From Olsenella sp. An293 (GTDB lineage: Bacteria; Actinomycetota; Coriobacteriia; Coriobacteriales; Atopobiaceae), in NCBI RefSeq assembly GCF_002159495.1, contig NZ_NFIT01000004.1:124001-188000 (forward strand): a DNA stretch of 64,000 nt, in the 5' to 3' direction. This document shows positions 56,038 to 63,861 of this stretch, piece by piece (position 1 is the first letter of the stretch; each line of letters opens with the position of its first letter). The position numbers and the translations under genes were made by a program. The notes under the pieces were generated by a model. The model worked only from the letters and a program-made list of their open reading frames with translations. It did not search any database and had not been told where the DNA came from.

Positions 56038-56070
56038 CAAAAGGGGTCGGGGGCTTGCGCCCTCGACCCC
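56038..56070 (-). terminator. Terminator after tRNA-Pro
   Basis: GGGGTCGGGGGC and GCCCTCGACCCC pair around TTGC, followed on the - strand by TTTTGCG. It closes the veg-ispE-tRNA-Pro transcript. Confidence 0.85.
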
Positions 56071-56080
56071 TGTCATTTCG

Positions 56081-56157
<77 letters not shown>

Positions 56158-56172
56158 TAGCGAGGGAGTATT

Positions 56173-57048
56173 CTAGCAGATTCCTCCGGCAAAACCAACA
56201 GTTTTTGTCGACCACGCGCGCCAGCCGTACTCCTCGGCGCGGCGCGCCAGCTCGTCTGCCGTCCCGACGCCGTCGCAGATCGCAAACGAGCACGTCCCCG
56301 ACCCGCTCACCTGAGCGCCGAGCACGCCGGGCTGGGCGCGCAGCCACGACTCGACGACCCCCGCCTCGGGGCAGAGCGCACGGGCGGCCGGTGCGAGGTT
56401 GTTGTGGAGGCGCGCCGCCATGGCCGCGACGCTGCCGGAGGCAAGCGCGGCGCAGAGCGGCTCGGGAGCCACGGGCCTCTCGCCCGAGCGGTCGAACTCG
56501 GCATAGGCCTCGACCGTGGAGCCGCCCTCGGCGCGGGGCATGACCAGCACGAGCGGCATCTCGACGGCGGGAAACGAGCGCGCGCGGACGTCGCCGGCGC
56601 CCGAGAAGAGCGCGGGGCGCGGGTCGAGGAAGAAGGGCACGTCGGCCCCCACGCGGCGCGCCACCGCGATCACGCGCGGGTCGAGCGGGCTTACGCCCCA
56701 GCGCGTCGCCAGCGCGCGCAGCGTCGCGCCGGCGTCCGCCGACGAGCCGCCCAGGCCGGCGCGCTCGGGGATGCGCGCGCAGACGTCTATCCGGACGCGC
56801 GGCTCCACGCCGAGCGCCTCGGCGAGCAGGGCGGCGGCGCGCCACACGCCGGTCTTCTCGGCAGGGATCGAAAGCGGCGGGTCAAAGCTCACGGAGAGCT
56901 CGGGGGCGTCGCTTACGCTCACCGTGTCGCACAGCGCAACGGGCACCATCACGGAGTCGACGCGGTGATAGCCGCGCTCGTCCTTCTCGGCATGCACGCC
57001 GAGGTACAGGTTGACCTTGCAGGGGGTCGTGACGACCGTGGCGCCCAC
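56173..57048 (-). CDS. ispE: 4-diphosphocytidyl-2-C-methyl-D-erythritol kinase
   Basis: 291 aa GHMP kinase, fourth step of the MEP pathway. The ATP loop is PERAGLGGSSADAGATLRAL (about residues 92-111). CKVNLYLGVHAEKDERGYH at the N-terminus and AQVSGSGTCSFA at the C-terminus complete the signature. Six bases after veg; ispD and ispF are elsewhere in the window. Confidence 0.95.
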   Translation of the reverse strand: MGATVVTTPCKVNLYLGVHAEKDERGYHRVDSVMVPVALCDTVSVSDAPELSVSFDPPLSIPAEKTGVWRAAALLAEALGVEPRVRIDVCARIPERAGLGGSSADAGATLRALATRWGVSPLDPRVIAVARRVGADVPFFLDPRPALFSGAGDVRARSFPAVEMPLVLVMPRAEGGSTVEAYAEFDRSGERPVAPEPLCAALASGSVAAMAARLHNNLAPAARALCPEAGVVESWLRAQPGVLGAQVSGSGTCSFAICDGVGTADELARRAEEYGWRAWSTKTVGFAGGIC

Positions 57049-57054
57049 GGCCGG

Positions 57055-57351
57055 CTACTCGGCGACCGACTCGACGAAGTCGAAGAGGCGCTCGCCGGTC
57101 TCGATGTCGAAGAGCTCGACGGTGCCCGTGAGGACGTCGACGTACTGATACGACTGGCGGGCCGTGCGGCCGCGGCGCTCCTCGACCTCGACGATGAACA
57201 GCGACGGGTGCGCGTGGACGAGCGTGCCCGTGCGCTCCACGATGCGAGAGCGACCCATGTTGGCCTTGACCCTGAGACGCTTGCCCTCGAGGCTCTTGAG
57301 CTCATCGCGAATCTCGTCAACCCGATTGACGGGCGGAATCTCGTTCTCCAT
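57055..57351 (-). CDS. veg: Veg family protein
   Basis: 98 aa. The block LKSLEGKRLRVKANMGRSRI then VERTGTLVHAHPSLFIVEVE is the Veg signature (a small SH3-like fold; in B. subtilis linked to biofilm gene expression). ATG 57351 lies four bases after GGAGGT. The veg-ispE neighbourhood is the same as in Bacillus. Confidence 0.9.
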   Translation of the reverse strand: MENEIPPVNRVDEIRDELKSLEGKRLRVKANMGRSRIVERTGTLVHAHPSLFIVEVEERRGRTARQSYQYVDVLTGTVELFDIETGERLFDFVESVAE

Positions 57352-57402
57352 TTGGACCTCCACACGCCCCGTGGGCGGAACCCCCATAATTCCGGAACTT
57401 TT

Positions 57403-57431
57403 ATCATATGGCCCCAGACAACGCCAGGCAA
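57403..57431 (-). promoter_or_regulatory. Promoter of veg-ispE
   Basis: TTGCCT (57426-57431) and TATGAT (57403-57408) on the - strand with a 17-bp spacer, about 52 bp before veg. Confidence 0.6.
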
Positions 57432-57482
57432 CCGCCTCAACCATCTGTCATGAGAAGACCACGCCCATGGCCGGCGCGGCGG

Positions 57483-57491
57483 TGCTACACT
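57483..57491 (+). promoter_or_regulatory. Extended -10 box of the M24 peptidase gene
   Basis: TGCTACACT, an extended -10 (TGN plus TACACT), 55 bp upstream of the start. No clear -35 box, which an extended -10 can tolerate. Confidence 0.4.
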
Positions 57492-57545
57492 GCCCGCAAT
57501 CAGAGGTCCGCGGCGAGGCTGCCGCCGACGGGGGAAGGAGCCCAC

Positions 57546-58619
57546 ATGGACGAGCGCCGCCTTGCGCGCGTGAGAGCAAACCTGGCTGAGAGGGGCCTTG
57601 CGCAGGCTCTCATCGTGGACCCGCTGTCCATCTGGTGGCTCTGCGGGTACTACACCAAGCCCTACGAGCGCTTCCTCGCGCTGCTCGTGCCCGTCGAGGG
57701 CGAGCCGGTGCTCTTTGCCAACCGCCTCTTCCCCGACGCCTCCGGCTGCGGGGCGCGCGTGACGTGCTTCTCGGACACCGACGACCCCGTGGCGCTCGTT
57801 GCCGCCGAGACCGCGCACGACCTGCCGCTCGGCGTCGACAAGGACCTCGCGGCCCGCTGGCTCGTGCCGCTCATGGAGTCGCGCGCCGCGAGCGGTTTTG
57901 TGCTCGCCTCCGACGTGGTCGACGACGCGCGCTCGATCAAGGACGCCCGCGAGCAGGAGCTCATGCGCGCCGCCTCCGCCACCAACGACCGGGCGATGGC
58001 GTGGCTCGTGGAGCAGGTGCGCCCCGGCGCGACGGAGCGTCAGATCGCCGACGGCCTGCTCGCCGAGTACCGCCGCCTGGGCGCCGAGGGCCATTCCTTC
58101 TCGCCCATCGTGAGCTTTGGCGACCACGCGGCCGACCCGCACCACGAGCCGGACGACACTCCGTTTGTACCCGGCGACCTGGTGCTCTTTGACGTGGGCT
58201 GCCGCCGTGACTGGTACTGCTCGGACATGACGCGCACCTTCTTCACGGCCGAGCCCACCGAACACCAGCGCGCGGTCTACGAGGCCGTGCGTCGCGCCAA
58301 CGAGGCGGCCGAGAAGATCGTGCGCCCCGGCGTGACGTTTGCCCAGATCGACCGCGCGGCGCGCCAGGTCATCGAGGACGCCGGCTGGGGACCCGCCTTC
58401 AACCACCGCCTGGGGCACCAGATCGGCCTCGTGGACCACGAGCCGGGCGACGTCTCGGCCGCGCACGACGAGCCGGTCCGCCCGGGGCAGTGCTTCTCCA
58501 TCGAGCCGGGCATCTACCTGTCCGGGGACATGGGCGTGCGCATCGAGGACCTGGTGATCGTGACCGAGGACGGCTGCGAGGTGCTCAACAGCTACCCCAA
58601 GGGCCTCACGGTCCTGTAG
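57546..58619 (+). CDS. M24 family Xaa-Pro aminopeptidase/dipeptidase
   Basis: 357 aa. The N-terminal creatinase-like domain begins MDERRLARVRANLAERGLAQ. The metal site of the pita-bread fold is visible: FDVGCRRDWYCSDMTRTF (two Asp), NHRLGHQIGLVDHEPGD (His), SIEPGIYLSG (Glu) and IEDLVIV (Glu). It releases residues preceding proline or splits Xaa-Pro dipeptides. ATG 57546 is behind GGAAGGAG. Confidence 0.9.
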   Translation: MDERRLARVRANLAERGLAQALIVDPLSIWWLCGYYTKPYERFLALLVPVEGEPVLFANRLFPDASGCGARVTCFSDTDDPVALVAAETAHDLPLGVDKDLAARWLVPLMESRAASGFVLASDVVDDARSIKDAREQELMRAASATNDRAMAWLVEQVRPGATERQIADGLLAEYRRLGAEGHSFSPIVSFGDHAADPHHEPDDTPFVPGDLVLFDVGCRRDWYCSDMTRTFFTAEPTEHQRAVYEAVRRANEAAEKIVRPGVTFAQIDRAARQVIEDAGWGPAFNHRLGHQIGLVDHEPGDVSAAHDEPVRPGQCFSIEPGIYLSGDMGVRIEDLVIVTEDGCEVLNSYPKGLTVL

Positions 58620-58640
58620 GGTCGCCGCACCCAACAAAAT

Positions 58641-58677
58641 GCCCCGGGCGGAGGCGAGAAGAACCTCCGCTCGGGGC
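58641..58677. terminator. Bidirectional terminator, M24 peptidase / nagB
   Basis: GCCCCGGGCGGAGG (58641-58654) pairs with CCTCCGCTCGGGGC (58664-58677); the loop is CGAGAAGAA. TTGCTTCG follows on +, ATTTTGTTGG on -. The two genes converge here. Confidence 0.85.
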
Positions 58678-58699
58678 TTGCTTCGTACTGTGGGCCGTC

Positions 58700-59434
58700 C
58701 TACTCGGCCGGGCAGAGCGAGAGCGCGGCCTCGTCGGCGACGACCACCACGTTGGGGTGCAGCTGCAGGATGGAGGCCTGGCAGGACGGGGTGATCGGGC
58801 CATAGATCATGTCGTGGACGGCCTGGGCCTTGACCTCGCCGTTGGCCATCACGAGGACCGTCTTGGCGGCCATGATGGTGCCGATGCCCATCGTGAAGGC
58901 CTGGCGCGGCACGTCGTCGATGCTGTCGAACAGGCGGCTGTTGGCCTGGATGGTGGACTCGGTCAGGTCGACGCAGTGGGTGCCCTTGACGAAGGCGTCG
59001 CCGGGCTCGTTGAAGCCGATGTGACCGTTGTTGCCGATGCCCAGGAGCTGCAGGTCCTGGCCGCCGGCGGCGGCGACGGCGGCGTCGTACTCGGCGCAGG
59101 CGGCCTCGTAGTCCTCCATGAGGCCGTCGGGCACGTGGGTGTTGGCCTTGTCGATGTTCACGTGATCGAAGAGGTTCACGTTCATGAAGTAGCGGTAGCT
59201 CTGGTCGTGCGTGCCGGGCAGGCCGCGGTACTCGTCGAGGTTGTAGGTCTTGACCTGGGAGAAGTCGAGGTCGCCAGCCTCATAGCCCTCGATGAGGCGC
59301 TTGTAGGCGCCGATGGGCGTGGAGCCGGTGGCAAGGCCGAGAACGCAGTCGGGCTTGGCGACGACCTGGGCGGCAATGATGTTGCCGGCCTTGCGGCTCA
59401 TGTCCTCGTAATCCTTGGCGCGAACGATTCTCAT
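58700..59434 (-). CDS. nagB: Glucosamine-6-phosphate deaminase
   Basis: 244 aa. It converts GlcN6P to fructose-6-phosphate plus ammonia. VLGLATGSTPIGAYKRLIEG, YNLDEYRGLP and LLGIGNNGHIGFNEPG (catalytic Asp/His/Glu region) are diagnostic. ATG 59434 with AAGGA upstream. No nagA nearby. Confidence 0.96.
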   Translation of the reverse strand: MRIVRAKDYEDMSRKAGNIIAAQVVAKPDCVLGLATGSTPIGAYKRLIEGYEAGDLDFSQVKTYNLDEYRGLPGTHDQSYRYFMNVNLFDHVNIDKANTHVPDGLMEDYEAACAEYDAAVAAAGGQDLQLLGIGNNGHIGFNEPGDAFVKGTHCVDLTESTIQANSRLFDSIDDVPRQAFTMGIGTIMAAKTVLVMANGEVKAQAVHDMIYGPITPSCQASILQLHPNVVVVADEAALSLCPAE

Positions 59435-59684
59435 AACGCATCCTTTCCATAGGCGGCGGGCTCCCCACCCGCCGCGCGGCCCCATCGGCCGCGGCCAATG
59501 TGACTGCGACCACCAGGGCGAGGCCGCCAAAAGCTATGAGAAGGACCGCCGAGTCGAGGCCCCTGCCCGTCCACGGCGTCCCGAGGCGCATCGCCCCGGA
59601 CAATTCCTAATCTTGCCGCATTGCGGGAGCGCTTTGCCACCCATTTTGGCGAGCGGTCCAAAAACGTCCGCGGCGGGGGTTGAG
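59435..59684. other. Intergenic region between rdgB and nagB
   Basis: No convincing gene. A short frame from TTG 59603 encodes one hydrophobic stretch but runs through the nagB start, so it was not accepted. No clear promoter box was found; the right end holds repeat copy C. Confidence 0.5.
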
Positions 59685-59717
59685 GGTTGACAATATAACC
59701 TGACGTGATTGTCAACC
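59685..59717 (-). repeat. 27-nt hairpin element, copy C, at the rdgB stop
   Basis: GGTTGACAAT (59685-59694) pairs with ATTGTCAACC (59708-59717); the loop contains AACCTGACG. It touches the rdgB stop codon. No U tract follows. Confidence 0.82.
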
Positions 59718-60340
59718 TACAGCTTGGCGGCGAGGTCCTCGAGGGCGTGGAAGCGGTGCGAGATGAGGTTCTTCTCGTCCAGCGTGAGCTCCGCCATGGT
59801 CTTGCCCGGGGTCTCCTGCGGAAGGAACAGCGGGTCGTAGCCAAAGCCGTGGTCGCCGCGGGGGACGCGGCCCACCATGCCCTCGCAGTCGCCGTCGCCG
59901 CGCAGGACCTCGTCGCCGCGCACCAACACGACGCTCGAGTGGAAGCGCGCCGTGCGATCCTCGTCGGGGACGTCGGCCATCTGCTCCATAAGCTTCACGT
60001 TGTTGGCCTCGTCGTTGCCATGCTCGCCCGCCCAGCGTGCCGAGAAGATCCCCGGCGCGCCGTCGAGGGCGTCCACGCACAGGCCCGAGTCGTCGGCGAC
60101 CGCCATGAGAAGGCCCGTCTCGGCCTGCGCGGCGCGCGCCTTGATGAGGGCGTTGTCGAAGAAGGTCTCCCCATCCTCCACCGGATCAGGGAAGTCCCCC
60201 AGCTCGCCGAGGGCCACAAAGCGCACGCCAGGCATGACCGGCGCGAGGATGGTCTCGATCTCCACGACCTTGTGCGCGTTGCCGGTGGCAACGACGACCG
60301 TGGCGGCGGGGTCGAGCTCGTTGATTGCGACCTGAGACAT
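59717..60340 (-). CDS. rdgB: XTP/dITP diphosphatase (Ham1/RdgB)
   Basis: 207 aa. It removes non-canonical purine triphosphates. VVVATGNAHKVVEIETIL, DSGLCVDALDGAPGIFSARW and GHGFGYDPLF-like (here DHGFGYDPLFLPQ) blocks are the family signature. ATG 60340 is five bases after AGGAG. It lies 53 bp after rph, with hairpin elements after both genes. Confidence 0.95.
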   Translation of the reverse strand: MSQVAINELDPAATVVVATGNAHKVVEIETILAPVMPGVRFVALGELGDFPDPVEDGETFFDNALIKARAAQAETGLLMAVADDSGLCVDALDGAPGIFSARWAGEHGNDEANNVKLMEQMADVPDEDRTARFHSSVVLVRGDEVLRGDGDCEGMVGRVPRGDHGFGYDPLFLPQETPGKTMAELTLDEKNLISHRFHALEDLAAKL

Positions 60341-60363
60341 GTTTTCTCCTTTGATGTGGCGGC

Positions 60364-60392
60364 TTGACAATATAACCTGACGATACTGTCAA
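60364..60392 (-). repeat. 27-nt hairpin element, copy D, after rph
   Basis: TTGACAATAT (60364-60373) pairs with ATACTGTCAA (60383-60392). The odd pair is A-C on + but G-U on -, the coding strand of rph. It starts one base after the rph stop. Confidence 0.8.
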
Positions 60393-60393
60393 A

Positions 60394-61128
60394 CTAGAGG
60401 CGGTAGCCGGTTGCTTGCGACTGGAGCTCCACGAGGCGCGCGACGCCGGCCTGCCCGAGGTCCAGCAGCTCGTCGAGCTGGGCGCGGTCGAGGGTGGCGC
60501 GCTCGCCGGTCCCCTGGACCTCGACGATGCGCCCGTCGCCGGTGCACACGAGGTTGAGGTCGACCTCGGCGTGGCTGTCCTCGGGGTAGTCGAGGTCGAG
60601 AAGGGCGCGCCCGTCGACAAAGCCCGCGGACACGGCGGCGACCTGCCCCGTGAGCGGCAGGCGCGGCAGCTGGCCGGCCTCCACGAGGCCGAGCAGCGCC
60701 TGGTGCAGCGCCACCCACGCGCCGGTGACCGAGGCCGTGCGCGTGCCGCCGTCGGCCTGGATCACGTCGCAGTCCAGCGTGATCGTGATCTCTCCCAGGC
60801 GGTCGAGGCGGCACACGGAGCGCAGGCTGCGCCCGATGAGCCGCTCGATCTCCATGGAGCGGCCCTTGCGGCCGCGGTGCTCGCGCGGGGTGCGGCGGCT
60901 CGTCGAGGCGGGCAGCATCGCGTACTCCGCCGTCACCCAGCCCGCATGGGCCCCCTTGCGCCAGGCGGGGACGCCCTGCTCGACCGTGGCGGAGCAGAGC
61001 ACGCGCGTGTCGCCAAACTCCGCGAGGCACGAGCCGTCGGCGTTTTTCATCACGCCGGGCGTGAGCGTCACGGGGCGCATCTCGCCCGCGCCGCGCCCAA
61101 ACGAGCGCGCGACCTCAATCTCTGCCAT
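60394..61128 (-). CDS. rph: Ribonuclease PH
   Basis: 244 aa phosphorolytic exoribonuclease that trims tRNA 3' ends. GDTRVLCSATVEQGVPAW, RGRKGRSMEIERLIGRSLRS and DCDVIQADGGTRTASVTGAW are the signature blocks. ATG 61128 lies three bases after GGGAGGT; frame open upstream is the tRNA-Val locus. rph-rdgB is a common pair. Confidence 0.96.
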   Translation of the reverse strand: MAEIEVARSFGRGAGEMRPVTLTPGVMKNADGSCLAEFGDTRVLCSATVEQGVPAWRKGAHAGWVTAEYAMLPASTSRRTPREHRGRKGRSMEIERLIGRSLRSVCRLDRLGEITITLDCDVIQADGGTRTASVTGAWVALHQALLGLVEAGQLPRLPLTGQVAAVSAGFVDGRALLDLDYPEDSHAEVDLNLVCTGDGRIVEVQGTGERATLDRAQLDELLDLGQAGVARLVELQSQATGYRL

Positions 61129-61143
61129 GGGACCTCCCTGCAA

Positions 61144-61175
61144 AGAGGCCCCGCCGCAACGCGACGGGGCCGTGA
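61144..61175 (-). terminator. Terminator after tRNA-Val
   Basis: GGCCCCGCCGC and GCGACGGGGCC pair around AAC, followed on the - strand by TCTTTG. It lies seven bases after the tRNA and 16 bp before rph. Confidence 0.75.
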
Positions 61176-61181
61176 CGTTTC

Positions 61182-61257
61182 TGGTGGGCGATGACGGGTT
61201 CGAACCGCCGACCTTGTGCGTGTAAGGCACCTGCGCTAGCCGCTGCGCCAATCGCCC
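61182..61257 (-). tRNA. trnV: tRNA-Val (TAC)
   Basis: 76 nt including encoded CCA (61182-61184). Acceptor GGGCGAT pairs with ATCGCCC, anticodon loop CTTACAC, T arm GGCGGTTCGAACCCGTC. One anticodon-stem pair is mismatched. Upstream TGGTAAACT (61268-61276, - strand) is an extended -10 box. Confidence 0.92.
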
Positions 61258-61267
61258 GTGCGTCTGC

Positions 61268-61276
61268 AGTTTACCA
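61268..61276 (-). promoter_or_regulatory. Extended -10 box of tRNA-Val
   Basis: TGGTAAACT on the - strand, 11 bp before the tRNA 5' end. No clear -35 box. Confidence 0.45.
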
Positions 61277-61310
61277 TGAGCCGCACGGGGCCGACCGCCT
61301 CCGTCTTGCC

Positions 61311-61316
61311 TATACT
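61311..61316 (+). promoter_or_regulatory. murE -10 box close to the start codon
   Basis: TATACT ends only six bases before the murE ATG (61323). If it is the -10 box, transcription begins at or beside the A of ATG and the mRNA is leaderless. No consensus -35 box precedes it. Confidence 0.45.
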
Positions 61317-61322
61317 GGAGGC

Positions 61323-62873
61323 ATGAACACGACTACGCTCACAGAGCTCGCCGGCGACCTTGCCGCCGCGGGCATCCTCTCCTCCCCCGCGCCGCGCGCA
61401 GACGTTGCCGTGACGGGCGCGTCCTGCGACTCCCGCGTCGTCTCCGCAGGGGAGCTCTTCGTCTGCAAGGGAGCCGCCTTCCGCCCCGCGTTTCTCGCGA
61501 GCGCCGTCGAGCGGGGAGCCGTCGCCTACCTCTGCGACGAGGCCCACGCCGCCGAGCTCGCGGACGTGGCTCCCGGCGTGCCCGCGCTCGTCACGTCCGA
61601 CCTGCGCCGCGCCATGGCGCTCTGCTCGGCCCGGGCCTTTGGTCGGCCGGACCGAGACCTCAGGACCGTGGGCATCACGGGCACCAAGGGAAAGACGACC
61701 ACCGCCTACATGCTCCGCTCGATCGTCGACGCCGCGTGCGGCGCGCGGTCGTGCGGGATGATCGGCACCGTCGAGACCTATGACGGCGTGGTCGACGAGC
61801 CGTCGAGAAACACCACGCCCGAGGCACCCGACCTCTGGCGCAACCTCGCCCACGCGCGCGACTCGCGCCTCTCCGCCCTCGTCATGGAGGTCTCGAGCCA
61901 GGCGCTCAAGTACGACCGCACCTTTGGCGTGGGGCTTGACGTCGCCTGCTTCCTCAACATCGGGCTCGACCACATCTCCCCCGTCGAGCACGCGGACTTC
62001 GAGGACTACTTCTCCTCCAAGCTCAAGATCTTCTCGCAGTGCGAGACCGCCGTCGTGAACCTCGACTCCGATCACGCGGACCGCATCCTCAAGGCCGCCT
62101 CCCGCGCGCCGCGGACCCTCACCTTTGGCATCGAGCGCCCCGAGGCGGACGCCTGGGCGGACGAGCTCGTCGCCTCCGAGGAGGGCGTGAGCTTCACCCT
62201 CCACCTGGACGGATGGGAGCGCCGCGTGGAGCTGCCCTTCCCCGGGAGCTTCAGCGCCTCCAACGCGCTGGCCGCCGCGCTCTGCGCGCACCTGCTGGGG
62301 ATTGGCCCCGAAGACATCGTCCGCGGCCTCGCCGCCACGCGCGTACCCGGCCGCATGGAGTTCTACCACTCGCGCGACCGGCAGCTCACCGCGATCGTGG
62401 ACTTCGCGCACAACCGGCTTGCCTTCGAGTCGCTCCTCTCGGCCGTTCGGGCGGCGTTCTCGGGCGCCCGGATCATCGCCGTCTTTGGCGCCGTGGGCGG
62501 CAAGGCGCAGGAGCGCCGCCACGAGCTGCCCAAGGCCGCGGCGCCCTTTGTCGACTACCTCGTCTTCACCACCGACGACCCCTGGACCGAGGACCCGCGC
62601 GACATCTGCCGCGAGATGGAGCGGGCGCTGCCGGACGGCTTCCCGCACGAGGTCATCATCGACCGCGAGGAAGCCGCGGCGCGCGCCTTCGAGCTGGCGG
62701 AGGGACGGCGCAGCGTGGTGCTGCTGCTCGCCAAGGGCCACGAGACGCGCATGCACATGCGCGACGGCTACGTGCCCTGCCTCTCCGACGGCGAGCTCGC
62801 CCGCCGCGGCATCGCCGCGCACGACCGGGCGCATTCCGCAGACGCCGACACCGACGCCCCCAGCGCCCGCTGA
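61323..62873 (+). CDS. murE: UDP-MurNAc-tripeptide synthetase (MurE ligase)
   Basis: 516 aa Mur ligase that adds the third peptide residue to the peptidoglycan precursor. The P-loop is GITGTKGKTTTAYM (about residues 118-131); NTTPEAPDLW, MEVSSQALKYDRT and VDFAHNRLAFESL follow. The specificity loop reads DDPWTEDP instead of the DNPR typical of meso-DAP enzymes, so another diamino acid (Lys or Orn) is likely. GGAGG lies only one base from the ATG. Confidence 0.9.
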   Translation: MNTTTLTELAGDLAAAGILSSPAPRADVAVTGASCDSRVVSAGELFVCKGAAFRPAFLASAVERGAVAYLCDEAHAAELADVAPGVPALVTSDLRRAMALCSARAFGRPDRDLRTVGITGTKGKTTTAYMLRSIVDAACGARSCGMIGTVETYDGVVDEPSRNTTPEAPDLWRNLAHARDSRLSALVMEVSSQALKYDRTFGVGLDVACFLNIGLDHISPVEHADFEDYFSSKLKIFSQCETAVVNLDSDHADRILKAASRAPRTLTFGIERPEADAWADELVASEEGVSFTLHLDGWERRVELPFPGSFSASNALAAALCAHLLGIGPEDIVRGLAATRVPGRMEFYHSRDRQLTAIVDFAHNRLAFESLLSAVRAAFSGARIIAVFGAVGGKAQERRHELPKAAAPFVDYLVFTTDDPWTEDPRDICREMERALPDGFPHEVIIDREEAAARAFELAEGRRSVVLLLAKGHETRMHMRDGYVPCLSDGELARRGIAAHDRAHSADADTDAPSAR

Positions 62874-62874
62874 G

Positions 62875-63744
62875 ATGTCCTCCCCCGCGCTCATCGGCAT
62901 CGTCGCGGGCGAGCACGACCGTGCCGTCGCCTCGACGATGCTGCGCTGCGCGCTCGAGCGCGGGGAGCCCTACGCCCACGTTGGCGTGATCGGCGACCAC
63001 GAGGTCTTTGATGGGGTGGAGTATCGGCGCGGCGCCGATGCCGCCGCTGATCTCGAGCGCATCGACGAGCACCTCGCCAACGCCCGCGCGGCCGGCCTCT
63101 CCCATCTCGTGCTGGGGCTGCCGAGCCGCGTCCCGGGAGGCCCCGACCTCCCCGAGCTCGACATGCTCTGCTCGATTGGGGCCGGCGGTGCCGGGACGGT
63201 GCGGACCGCCGAGCGCGGGCTGAGCTTCTCCTCGCGCGGGCCGCTCGCCGACGTGGGCTCGAGCGAGGAGCGTGCTGGCTATGGCTACGTGCAGTTTGTT
63301 GCTCACACGCCCTCTTGGGAGGGAGGCGTCGCCGTGCCCCTGCCCGGCGTCTTCAACGTGACGCCCGCGCTCGCCGCCATCACGGTCCTCGAGCTTCTGG
63401 GCGTACGCGGCCGCGAGGTCCAGGAGGGCCTCTGCATGGCCGCGACCCAGGGCCACGGGGAGCTGCTCTTCCCTCCCGAGCAGCACGTCTGCGCCGTCGT
63501 CGAGCAGAGCCGCGACCCGCGGGACCGCCGCCAGATCGTCGAGGCCGCCCGTCAGGAGTTCGAGGGCTTCTCCACGGAGGTCGTCACGGAGCTCGCGGGG
63601 ATCGAGCCGGCCGTCGCGCGCGGCCACGCCCGGGCGAGAAGCACGTTGCTGGTTCTTCTCGGCCGGCCCGGCGAGGCCTACGCCGACGCCTTCCAGGCCG
63701 CGGTCCGCCGTCACTTTGCGTGGAGCACGCCACCACGGGGCTGA
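62875..63744 (+). CDS. MurE-like paralogue lacking the ATP-binding P-loop
   Basis: 289 aa, starting one base after murE. LSHLVLGLPSRV, VPLPGVFNVTPALAAITVLE and AATQGHGELLFPPEQHVCAV line up in order with MurE blocks LSALVMEVSSQA, LPFPGSFSASNALAAALCAH and AATRVPGRMEFYHSRDRQLT. The first domain and the GKTTT loop are absent, so it cannot bind ATP in the usual way. It may be a regulatory or structural pseudo-enzyme. The assignment rests on visual alignment. No strong ribosome-binding site: translation probably depends on murE. Confidence 0.65.
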   Translation: MSSPALIGIVAGEHDRAVASTMLRCALERGEPYAHVGVIGDHEVFDGVEYRRGADAAADLERIDEHLANARAAGLSHLVLGLPSRVPGGPDLPELDMLCSIGAGGAGTVRTAERGLSFSSRGPLADVGSSEERAGYGYVQFVAHTPSWEGGVAVPLPGVFNVTPALAAITVLELLGVRGREVQEGLCMAATQGHGELLFPPEQHVCAVVEQSRDPRDRRQIVEAARQEFEGFSTEVVTELAGIEPAVARGHARARSTLLVLLGRPGEAYADAFQAAVRRHFAWSTPPRG

Positions 63745-63825
63745 GACAGCCGTTCGCAAGCTCCCGTTGTTTTGCGGAGAACCTTCTGGCGGCGCGGCGT
63801 CCGCCTGTCCTTTGCGCCGCATGTC

Positions 63826-63842
63826 GGGTATCGTGGATACCC
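63826..63842 (+). promoter_or_regulatory. Palindrome upstream of yhbY
   Basis: GGGTATC GTG GATACCC, a perfect 7-bp inverted repeat 19 bp before the start of the last gene. It could be an operator or RNA hairpin. GGATAC resembles part of the 15-bp translation-promoter motif. Confidence 0.35.
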
Positions 63843-63861
63843 CCGTTTGGAAGGAGAGGAC

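Noticed and set aside
59280-59603. Possible small membrane protein upstream of nagB
   Set aside because: It has one hydrophobic stretch, but it starts at TTG with a poor ribosome-binding site and then overlaps the first 150 bp of nagB in another frame with low-complexity Arg/His-rich sequence.
63826-63842. Fourth copy of the 15-bp promoter motif
   Set aside because: Only GGATAC and a few Cs match; the sequence is better explained as its own palindrome.
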